DNA of 19,727 nt from an uncultured Eubacteriales bacterium. GTDB taxonomy: Bacteria > Bacillota > Clostridia > Oscillospirales > Oscillospiraceae. Numbering within the stretch: the first letter of the stretch is position 1; each line of letters begins with the position of its first letter. Position numbers and translations under genes: made by a program. The stretch spans positions 1 through 19,727 of the forward strand of contig URPU01000042.1 of the NCBI GenBank assembly GCA_900549865.1, written 5' to 3'. The notes under the pieces are model-generated. The model was not told the DNA's origin. It did no database searches and saw only the letters and a list, made by a program, of their open reading frames with translations. This document shows positions 1-6,445 of this stretch, one piece after another.

Positions 1-54
1 GTAGCTTGAACAATTACATCTTAATTCTTTGTCTAACTTTTTGGGGTCTCTTCA
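1..54 (+). mobile_element. Terminal end of an IS3-family (IS150-group-like) insertion sequence, cut by the window edge
   Basis: Bases 30-54 read TGTCTAACTTTTTGGGG followed by TCTCTTCA. The reverse complement has the TGAAG...CCCCAAAAAGTTAGACA shape that I recall from terminal inverted repeats of IS3-family, IS150-group elements in Firmicutes. Bases 3-29 translate as SLNNYILIL, which could be the tail of an OrfB transposase; the frame stays open through the repeat to a stop at 132-134. Only the end of the element lies in the window, so neither transposase domains nor target duplication can be checked. The identification rests on the repeat shape from memory. Confidence 0.45.
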
Positions 55-236
55 CTGTCAAAAAACTGGTCGTTACATTCCGTGGCCGGCCTGACCACTT
101 GAGGCGCCCTTATCATACTATTCATATATGTTAAGATTCCATTCCTACAATTTCATTTTGCTTAAAGGAGGCGTGAAAAAATTTGCCGCCCTTATAAAGA
201 TTTTAACGCCCATTTTCTTCCTATAATCGCCGTATA

Positions 237-278
237 CCCCGCGCGGCCCGGTATTTCAGGCCGTGCGGGGCATTTTTT
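237..278 (+). terminator. Intrinsic terminator-like hairpin just past the lysis cassette
   Basis: A 12-bp stem (237-248 with 259-270, one G-U pair) closes a 10-base loop and is followed by T6 at 273-278. The T tract lies on the plus strand, so it best terminates plus-strand transcripts entering from the left. It starts a few bases past the stop codon of the holin, the last gene of the minus-strand operon. On the minus strand the stem is preceded by A6 and followed by TATACGGCG, which is a poor terminator, so protection of the phage operon from incoming transcription is more likely than termination of the operon. Confidence 0.65.
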
Positions 279-283
279 GCTCT

Positions 284-478
284 TTAACGGACTGCCGCGT
301 CTATAAGCTCCAGCGCAAGGGTCTTAAGCGCGCTCAGCCCCGCCATTGCCGCGCTTATCAGCGCGGCCTTCCACGCGGCAGCGTCAACGCCAAGCTGCGA
401 CGCCGCGGGCAGTGCGACAAGGAAGCCCTCAAGGAAGGTCCACGCCGCTCTTTCCGCAATGTTTTTCCAGTTCATCAT
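284..478 (-). CDS. Phage r1t-like holin
   Basis: This 64-residue protein starts MMNWKNIAERAAWTFLEGF and continues with alternating hydrophobic segments (about residues 9-27 and 36-58, the second with alanine-rich AAWKAALISAAMAGLSALK). This pattern matches small r1t-type holins of Firmicutes phages, which insert in the cytoplasmic membrane and release endolysin at the end of the cycle. It is the last gene of the minus-strand operon, after the endolysin and an XhlA-like protein, which is the expected place. An AGAGG ribosome site lies about 10 bases upstream of the first of two adjacent ATG codons. The assignment rests on N-terminal resemblance, size and context. Confidence 0.75.
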   Translation of the reverse strand: MMNWKNIAERAAWTFLEGFLVALPAASQLGVDAAAWKAALISAAMAGLSALKTLALELIDAAVR

Positions 479-505
479 ATGTATATGTCCTCTTTCTATT
501 CATTA

Positions 506-751
506 TTACATCTGCGCGCCGCGCTCAAGGTCGTCTATGCGGTGGTTTGCGACCTTTATCTGCTCCGTCGTGAGCGCGGCGCGCTTTTCCAGCTCAAACG
601 TGCGCTCTATGACGCTGTTGTGCTTGTCCACCTTCTTTTCAAGCTGCTCCAGCCTGTAGGCTATCAGGGCGCTCGTTTTGCGGTTGGCAAGATACGCGCC
701 CGTCAGCGTGCCCGCAAAGCCCAGCGCCGCCACTATCACGGCCTCGCTCAT
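506..751 (-). CDS. Small membrane-anchored coiled-coil lysis protein (XhlA-like)
   Basis: The 81-residue product has one N-terminal hydrophobic segment (VIVAALGFAGTLTGAYLA, about residues 5-22). A long charged helix follows with EQLEKKVDKHNSVIERTFELEK and IDDLERG, which is predicted coiled coil. Similar one-segment proteins occur next to holins in Firmicutes phages, as with the XhlA partner in defective prophage PBSX, and probably assist membrane disruption or anchor the lysis complex. Its ATG overlaps the endolysin stop as ATGA, implying coupled translation. It could equally be a holin-associated protein of unknown mechanism; no catalytic motif is present. Confidence 0.6.
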   Translation of the reverse strand: MSEAVIVAALGFAGTLTGAYLANRKTSALIAYRLEQLEKKVDKHNSVIERTFELEKRAALTTEQIKVANHRIDDLERGAQM

Positions 752-1593
752 GGCCGCGCCCTATCCAGCAGCGCGCCCCAGGTCATGCCGCCCGCGATGC
801 CGTCGCGGTCAAGGCCGCGCCGCGCCTGAAATGTCAGCACCGCCGCGCGCGTCTGCGCGTCGAACACGCCCGCCGCGGGGCATTCTATGCCGCGCGCCCG
901 GAGCAGCGCCTGCGCCGCGGCAACGTCGCTGCCGCTCATGCCCTCGCATATCATGCGCGGCGGCCAATACGCCTCCGCACTCCCGGCCCCGGCGCTTTCT
1001 CCGGCTCCATCCGCGCTCCCGGCTTCCTCCGCACCCTCGGCTCCCTTGTAAAGGGAGCTGTCGCCGTAGGCGACTGAGGGATTAACACCGCTAGACGCGG
1101 CACTCCCCCAGCCCTCGCGCGCCGCCATGTCCGCAAACCGCGCGGCGTATGCCGCCCGCGCGTCCACATTGTTCACCGCCGGGCGCTCATACTCTCTGCA
1201 CACCCTCTCCGCCGCGGCGCGCACGTCCTGCGTTTCACACAAAAAGCGCCGCAGCGCCGGGTATTCGCCGCAAAGCTCCGAAAGGCAGAACTCCACCTGC
1301 ATCCCCTCGTCGCCCACGCTCACGCCGCGTTCGCGCGCAAAGCGCAGCAGCGCCTGCTTCCGGCTCCAATATGTCCACTGGCACAGGCCGTAGCCCGCGC
1401 CGTCGCGGATAAAGTCCGGCTCGCCCGCGTCGGCGCGGCGCGTATATTCGCCGTCGGAAAGCGCCGTCATCCCGCGCTGGACGATATTGCTTTTCATGCC
1501 GCTTTCCGCCTGCATGTTCCCCATCAGGCCGCAGGCCCCCGCGGCCGTCATCCCGGCGCGCACAAGCGCGCCGTATATGCTCATCCCACTCAT
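748..1593 (-). CDS. Endolysin: phage tail-type lysozyme domain plus peptidoglycan-binding domain
   Basis: This 281-residue protein cleaves cell-wall peptidoglycan at lysis. Its N-terminal half resembles the phage tail-type lysozyme family (Phage_lysozyme2): IYGALVRAGM, then GLMGNMQAESG with the likely catalytic glutamate near residue 30, and GYGLCQWT near residues 68-74. The C-terminal 65 residues form a PG_binding_1 repeat (GSDVAAAQALLRARGI ... VLTFQARRGLDRDGIAG). A linker rich in Ala, Gly, Ser and Glu (about 165-215) joins them. I chose the ATG at 1593 because GAGGG lies 7 bases upstream; the frame also opens at a TTG at 1611 that overlaps the preceding gene. It lies directly before the holin-type genes, which supports an endolysin role over a virion-borne hydrolase. 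Confidence 0.85.
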   Translation of the reverse strand: MSGMSIYGALVRAGMTAAGACGLMGNMQAESGMKSNIVQRGMTALSDGEYTRRADAGEPDFIRDGAGYGLCQWTYWSRKQALLRFARERGVSVGDEGMQVEFCLSELCGEYPALRRFLCETQDVRAAAERVCREYERPAVNNVDARAAYAARFADMAAREGWGSAASSGVNPSVAYGDSSLYKGAEGAEEAGSADGAGESAGAGSAEAYWPPRMICEGMSGSDVAAAQALLRARGIECPAAGVFDAQTRAAVLTFQARRGLDRDGIAGGMTWGALLDRARP

Positions 1594-1603
1594 TTTCCTT
1601 CCC

Positions 1604-2479
1604 TCATTCAAGCCAGACCTTCTGCACCCGGAAGGCCAGCGTCATCACGCTGGAGGTGGTGCTCTTAGCGGCGAAGCACAGCCTGTGCTGTCCGCTCAGT
1701 GCGGAAACGTCCACGCTGTACGCCCCGTTTACAAGCTGCACGCTCTTTGCCAGCGTCTGATACGCCGCGCCCTCCGCCATCGCGCCGAAGCTCACTATCC
1801 CGCTGACGCCGCTGACCAGCGCGTGTATGGACGCCACATCCGTCAGGTCGATGCTCTTCGCCGTCCTCAGCACGTAGCCGCAGCCGCTTGCGACGGCCTG
1901 TGTCTGCGCCGTCACGTACAGCTCCTGCTCGCCGCGCGTCACAGTTGGCGTGATGCCCCTGGCGGAGGACGAGTGCGCCCGCGCCTCGCCGTTCCAGCCG
2001 CCCGTCAGGTGCGTGTACTCATTGCCCGGCTCGTAAAGGTGTATGTTCCAGTCCTTCCACGCGCCGCCTATATAGCTCTCCGCCGTTTTTTCGCTCCACG
2101 CGCCGGAGGCGGCGGAGTACTGCTTCGCTTTCAGAGGATACAGCGTGATGCCCTCCCCCGCCACCGGGCGGAAGGGCACGTGGCTCGCCGCGCCCATGCT
2201 TATCCACACGAGGCCGTCCTGCGGGGAAGCGGGCTGCTCGAACTGAAAGACCGTGCCGGATATGTCCGCCGCCGTCTGCACCCATATAGTGTTCTCCGCC
2301 GGGGCCTCCGGACGGGCGGAGGAGCCGGTCACGGCGTATTCCAGCGCCGCCCCCGTGCTTATCTCCGCGATCTTCGCCGCCATCTGCGCCGGGGCATACT
2401 GCGCACTTTCGCCGTTTTTGCCGCGTATTGCGGCGGCGATCTGCGCGTAATATTCATCGTTCGTCGTCACTCTCGCCAT
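1604..2479 (-). CDS. Tail fibre/appendage protein with N-terminal YYAQIAAAIR motif
   Basis: This 291-residue protein opens with MARVTTNDEYYAQIAAAIRGKNG, followed by QYAPAQMAAKIAEI. This helical segment recurs at the head of many gut-phage tail proteins and probably mediates assembly. The remainder is Ser/Thr/Gly-rich and beta-strand-like (VSGVSGIVSFGAMA, LSGQHRLCFAAKS), as expected of a trimeric fibre or a chaperone-like tip protein. Its ATG overlaps the stop of the BppU/collagen fibre gene as TGATG, so both are probably made in matched amounts. Receptor binding is an inference from position between the fibre and lysis genes; no enzymatic motif is visible. Confidence 0.65.
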   Translation of the reverse strand: MARVTTNDEYYAQIAAAIRGKNGESAQYAPAQMAAKIAEISTGAALEYAVTGSSARPEAPAENTIWVQTAADISGTVFQFEQPASPQDGLVWISMGAASHVPFRPVAGEGITLYPLKAKQYSAASGAWSEKTAESYIGGAWKDWNIHLYEPGNEYTHLTGGWNGEARAHSSSARGITPTVTRGEQELYVTAQTQAVASGCGYVLRTAKSIDLTDVASIHALVSGVSGIVSFGAMAEGAAYQTLAKSVQLVNGAYSVDVSALSGQHRLCFAAKSTTSSVMTLAFRVQKVWLE

Positions 2480-3549
2480 CAGTAGCTCACCTCATCCCCG
2501 TCGGGCAGGGCGTCGAGCACGGCGTTCACCATCGCCGTTTTGTCCTCCGCCGTCCAATAGTCCGTGCCGCGCACGGGGGTATAGCCCGCCGCGCCGGTCT
2601 GGCCCTGCTCTCCGCGTTCGCCCCTTTCACCCTTCAGCGCGGCAAGCTGCGCCGCGGTGAAGTCGGCATAGGTGAAGGCTTCCCCACGCTCGCCCTGCTC
2701 GCCCTTCGGGCCTTGCAGCGCGCCGTTATTCACCCAGCTTTGCGTCACGCCGTCAAATATATAGATGTCATACGGCGCGGCCTCACCGACGCCGCAGACG
2801 GTCCCGGCCTCCGGCGCGGGCAGCGCCGCTTCAAGCGCCGCCGCGCTTGCATAAAAGCCGCTGACGGTAAGGCCGCGGCCCGCTTCGCCTCGCTCTCCTG
2901 CCGCGCCGGGCTCTCCCTTGTCGCCTTTGTCGCCCTTCGCCCCCGGCGCGCCCGGCGCGCCGGGTTCCCCGCGTTCGCCCTTCTCGCCCTTGATGTTGGA
3001 AAACGCGAAGCTCAGCTTTTTGCGCCCCTTCTCCCCGTCCAGACTCACCGTGACGGCGGGCGTGCCCGTGCCGCTGTCGGCGCTCGCCTCCACGCCGTCT
3101 ATGACAAGGCTTTCGTACAGCGCGGCGGCGTCCTTCGCCTCGCCTATAAGCTGCGTGAGGGCCGTCGCCTCCGGGCCGGAGGCAAGCTCGTCCTCATCCG
3201 CCGCCGCTGGGAACACGTATATGCCGAAGGCCGGGGCGATGATAAGCTCTCCGTCCGCGCCGTATATGCGTATCTCGCACTCAAGCCTGCCCACGGCGGC
3301 CGTGGTCTGCGCCGTCAGGATGTAGTCCACGGCGCTTCCGGAGAGAGTGCAGCCGTTGAAAAGCGTCGTGCCGTCCGGCTTCTTCGCGGCGAACACGGCA
3401 TGGCAGTCCTCCCCCGGCGCATAGGGCCGCCCTCCGCTGACAAGCTGCACGCGCAGGCGGCGGCCGCTCTCCCCGCGGCGCACGGACATGCAGCCCTGCG
3501 CCGTGATCCTCTCTATGTCAAGGCTCATATAATACGTGCTTTTCTTCAT
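2479..3549 (-). CDS. Receptor-binding fibre: BppU-like N-terminal domain with collagen-like Gly-X-Y repeats
   Basis: The 356-residue product begins with a BppU_N-like beta domain (about 1-115: LDIERITAQGCMSVRRGE, GRRLRVQLVSGG, VFAAKKPDGT), which in lactococcal phages attaches receptor-binding protein to the baseplate. An interrupted collagen-like shaft follows. One block of about 13 Gly-X-Y triplets (GEKGERGEPGAPGAPGAKGD...) is followed by a non-collagenous insert and two shorter blocks (GPKGEQGERGEA and GERGERGEQGQTGAAG). The C-terminus GYTPVRGTDYWTAEDK is a common module of phage tail proteins. The protein is predicted to be a trimeric host-recognition fibre. The Gly-X-Y stretch could vary in length by slippage or recombination. 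Confidence 0.75.
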   Translation of the reverse strand: MKKSTYYMSLDIERITAQGCMSVRRGESGRRLRVQLVSGGRPYAPGEDCHAVFAAKKPDGTTLFNGCTLSGSAVDYILTAQTTAAVGRLECEIRIYGADGELIIAPAFGIYVFPAAADEDELASGPEATALTQLIGEAKDAAALYESLVIDGVEASADSGTGTPAVTVSLDGEKGRKKLSFAFSNIKGEKGERGEPGAPGAPGAKGDKGDKGEPGAAGERGEAGRGLTVSGFYASAAALEAALPAPEAGTVCGVGEAAPYDIYIFDGVTQSWVNNGALQGPKGEQGERGEAFTYADFTAAQLAALKGERGERGEQGQTGAAGYTPVRGTDYWTAEDKTAMVNAVLDALPDGDEVSY

Positions 3550-3565
3550 GTGCCGCTCCTTCCGC

Positions 3566-4549
3566 TCAGCGTGAACGCGCGCCGAGACCGGCGCTGTTGC
3601 GCCCGCCCTTCATCGTGCTTGACGGGCTTTCGCGCATACCGCCCATGGCCTGCTCCCATGCTTTCTGGCTCTTCGGCCCCCATGCGCCGTCCACCGCGAT
3701 GTTGTACCCGCGGTTTCTCAGCTCGCGCTGCACGGTCTTTGCGTCTCTGCCGTCGGGCGCAGTCGAGGGGTACCAGCCCCTGCCGGACGAGCCGGAGGAG
3801 GCCGCGCCCTGCGCCGCCTGTCCAGGGGCGTAGCCGCCCGTCATGGAATAATACCTCTCCGCGCTTATAAGCCCCATGCTGTACGCCGCGTCGGGATTGG
3901 ACGCTATCCAGTAATTCTTCATCTGATTTGCCGTCTCTTCGCCGTAAAGTGCGGCATAGCCGCCGAAGTCGCCGTATTTTGCGCGCGCCGCGGCCTCGCT
4001 CTGCCCGTGCTGATATTCCTGCTCGCGCTGCTTCTCCTCGCGCTCACGCTCGTCCGCTTCGCGCTGGTATGCTGCGGCCTGCGCCGCCTCGTACCTGTCC
4101 AGCGCGTCCGTATACTCGCCATACTCCCGGTCTCTCAGGCCGCTGAGCATGTCATAGCGCTCCTGCAGCGCGTCGCCCTCGTCCTGATACCGGCTGTAGG
4201 CCAGCGTATACAGCTCCGGCACGATGTCGCCGAGCTGCTGAAGGTACGCGTCGTACTGCTGCTGCGCCGCGCTCTCCGCGTAGCTTGAGCCGTACCCGCC
4301 CGTCAGCGCCGCGGCCTGCCCCATCGTGTCCTTCATCGCCATCCTGCCGCGCTGGATATAGCCGTCCCTGTACTGCCTGTAAAGCCCGTCCGAGTTCGCG
4401 TCATAGCTGAACTCCGGGCGGTTTTTCATGCTGTCGTATACGCCGCTCAGCTCCTTTTCGTAGCTGGCCGCGTATTCCGGCCTCGTCCCGGCGGCGCGGC
4501 CGTAGCCCTCCGCAAGCTCGCGCCGCAGCTTTTTGTTCTCGTCCTGCAT
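3566..4549 (-). CDS. Putative internal virion/DNA-ejection protein with C-terminal peptidoglycan-binding domain
   Basis: The 327-residue product is largely helical and charged. Residues about 30-110 carry GYGSSYAESAAQQQYDAYLQ and VPELYTLAYSRYQDEGD. A coiled-coil block (ADEREREEKQREQEYQHGQSEA) follows near 160-185. About residues 265-310 form a PG_binding_1-like repeat (DAKTVQRELRNRGYNIAVDGAWGPKSQKAWEQAM). Proteins with the GGYGSSYA...YSRYQDEGD signature recur in Clostridia prophages of this capsid type. Position after tail genes and the mix of helices with a wall-binding domain suggest an ejected protein that engages peptidoglycan during DNA entry. The role is inferred; a tail-associated structural protein is the alternative. 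Confidence 0.55.
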   Translation of the reverse strand: MQDENKKLRRELAEGYGRAAGTRPEYAASYEKELSGVYDSMKNRPEFSYDANSDGLYRQYRDGYIQRGRMAMKDTMGQAAALTGGYGSSYAESAAQQQYDAYLQQLGDIVPELYTLAYSRYQDEGDALQERYDMLSGLRDREYGEYTDALDRYEAAQAAAYQREADEREREEKQREQEYQHGQSEAAARAKYGDFGGYAALYGEETANQMKNYWIASNPDAAYSMGLISAERYYSMTGGYAPGQAAQGAASSGSSGRGWYPSTAPDGRDAKTVQRELRNRGYNIAVDGAWGPKSQKAWEQAMGGMRESPSSTMKGGRNSAGLGARSR

Positions 4550-4566
4550 ATATTTCTCCCTTCAAT

Positions 4567-6435
4567 TCATCCGCATGTGCGCCATTCTCCCCCGGCGCAG
4601 CACATCGGCACAGCCGTGTGCCACTCGCCCTGCCTGAATATATACGCCCGCGCGCACCGCGCCTCGCCCCCGGCGGCGATGCGCACAAGCCCCTCCGTGC
4701 CCGCCGCTGGCGCTTCCGGGCAGTTTATCAGCAGCGCCAGACGGCACGCGTCCGCCATGTCCACGCGCGATATCACTGTGTAAAGCCAGTACTCCTCGCC
4801 CTTTTCCGCCTGAAAGCTCAGCACGAAGCTCTCCGCGGCTTCGCCGCTGTGCGCAAGCGTCACGCCGCCGGGCACGCCCGTTTCAAGGTCTATCTGCGCG
4901 CTGTCCGTCACATATCCGCGCATTTCCGGCACGCTGCCGTCAAGCGCGGCGGCGGATATCTCCGCCGTTCCGGCATAGCGGAAGCTCAGCCTCCGCCGCA
5001 GCACCGTATACGGCGCGCACTCCGTCCGGCAGCTCAGCGCCGCGCGCAGCATCAGCGCGTCCTCCTCGTCAGTGAGCGTATATCCGCCCGTGTGCGCAGG
5101 CGGGGGCGTTATATGCACGGTGGTTTTCAGCGCCGTTGTCAGCGGCGCGGAGGAATAGCTGTTTTTCGTGATGAGGTAATACGTCCTGCCCGATATGACG
5201 GCGCAGCTCATGTAAAGCTCCGGCGGTCCGGCGCTATCATCGCCGTTTGCGTAGGCGATAAAACTTTCCATATCTCCATAGCTCGTGTCCAGCGCGTCGT
5301 TTTCGGCGAAGTACGCCTCTATGCGCTGTCCGTCGCTCATCTCCGTGCCGCCGGTGTGTATTTCCGCCGTGCCGCTGCCGGCAAAGATCAGCTTCACGAC
5401 GCTGTATTTTCCCTCGCCGAGAGAGATGCTCCGCTCCACGGCGGCGGAGGGGCGTATGTATTCCCCGCTGTCGCCCACGGACCACACCGCCGCGGGCGGC
5501 GTCACGGTGAAGCTGACGCTGCCCGCCGTCAGCGCGCCGCCGCACATGGCGAAGATATAATACGTCCTTCCCTTTTCAAGCCGCTCCGTCCACACCGCGC
5601 CGTCGGCGGGGATGGCGCGCAGGATGCTTACGGGGTGTCCGTTCGCCGGGTCTATCTCCGGGCCGTCGGAAAGCCACAGATAGGAAAGCTGTGCGCTGCC
5701 CGCGGCGCTCGCGCATATGTCTGCCTGCGCCGTGTACGCAAAGCTCACCTTCATCCGCCCCACCTGCGCGCGCCCCATGCTCATGGTGAAGCTGCGTGCG
5801 CTCTGCGCGATGTTCATGGCGCTGCCGCAGTCCTTGACGCTGTAGGCGTCCACGCCCGTTTCGCCCCCGCCGCCTCCGCCGCTGCCGCCCTGGCCGGAAA
5901 AGCCGCCGGATATGGCCGGGGTGCGCGTGCCGGTCTGCAGCGTGCCGCTCCAGTTGCCGGTGGCGTAGTGGTATATCTGGTTGCTGCCGAAGCCCGCATA
6001 GCTTCCCGCCGACGTGAACCAGAAGTACAGCGCCGCGGGCTTCCCCTCCGGCGCGGGAAAGCCGAAGCTTATGTAGCTTCCCACGACGCTCGCGCTGAAT
6101 GCCGCCGGCCCCGCCGAGGCGGCATAGCCCGCGGGCGGGGCGGATATGCGCGCGTCGCCGCTGTTCGTCGGGTCAAAGGTGTAAAGATAGCAGCAGGCCG
6201 TGGACGGGTTGCCGGTGGACTGTGGATTTATGAAGTTCGTCGCCACGCTCAGCGGCAGAAGGGCGCTCTCCCCGCCCGTATAATACGCCTGCGCCCTGTA
6301 TACCACGCACAGGCCGTCCTCCGCGGCGTAGTCCGCGCCCGCCGCCGCGCTCCCCGTATTCACCCACGCGCCCCATCTGTATGCCGTGCCGTCATAATAC
6401 CTTGCGCATTTTTGCAGTCCGCCGAAATATCCCAT
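4567..6435 (-). CDS. Large tail appendage protein with three tandem beta-sandwich repeats
   Basis: I know no characterised homologue for this 622-residue protein. The N-terminal part (about 1-180) is an aromatic, Gly/Ser-rich beta domain (ARYYDGTAYRWGAW, SYISFGFPAPEG, ALYFWFTSAGSYAG). A GGSGGGGGG linker follows. Three diverged repeats then occupy about 195-570. Each has a pattern like F-x-Y-x-G/A-x-A-x-I, an acidic centre (for example IDPANG, IDLETG) and a closing strand such as KGRTYYIFA, SGRTYYLIT or KGEEYWLYT. This resembles pre-peptidase C-terminal or bacterial Ig-like beta-sandwiches. The C-terminus (IFRQGEWHTAVP...GEWRTCG) matches a frequent tail-protein end motif. A carbohydrate-binding or adhesion role is inferred. 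Confidence 0.6.
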   Translation of the reverse strand: MGYFGGLQKCARYYDGTAYRWGAWVNTGSAAAGADYAAEDGLCVVYRAQAYYTGGESALLPLSVATNFINPQSTGNPSTACCYLYTFDPTNSGDARISAPPAGYAASAGPAAFSASVVGSYISFGFPAPEGKPAALYFWFTSAGSYAGFGSNQIYHYATGNWSGTLQTGTRTPAISGGFSGQGGSGGGGGGETGVDAYSVKDCGSAMNIAQSARSFTMSMGRAQVGRMKVSFAYTAQADICASAAGSAQLSYLWLSDGPEIDPANGHPVSILRAIPADGAVWTERLEKGRTYYIFAMCGGALTAGSVSFTVTPPAAVWSVGDSGEYIRPSAAVERSISLGEGKYSVVKLIFAGSGTAEIHTGGTEMSDGQRIEAYFAENDALDTSYGDMESFIAYANGDDSAGPPELYMSCAVISGRTYYLITKNSYSSAPLTTALKTTVHITPPPAHTGGYTLTDEEDALMLRAALSCRTECAPYTVLRRRLSFRYAGTAEISAAALDGSVPEMRGYVTDSAQIDLETGVPGGVTLAHSGEAAESFVLSFQAEKGEEYWLYTVISRVDMADACRLALLINCPEAPAAGTEGLVRIAAGGEARCARAYIFRQGEWHTAVPMCCAGGEWRTCG

Positions 6436-6445
6436 GCTCTTCCTC

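Noticed and set aside
2428..3870. 480-codon plus-strand open frame
   Set aside because: Antisense to the BppU/collagen fibre gene and neighbours; composition is that of a GC-rich shadow.
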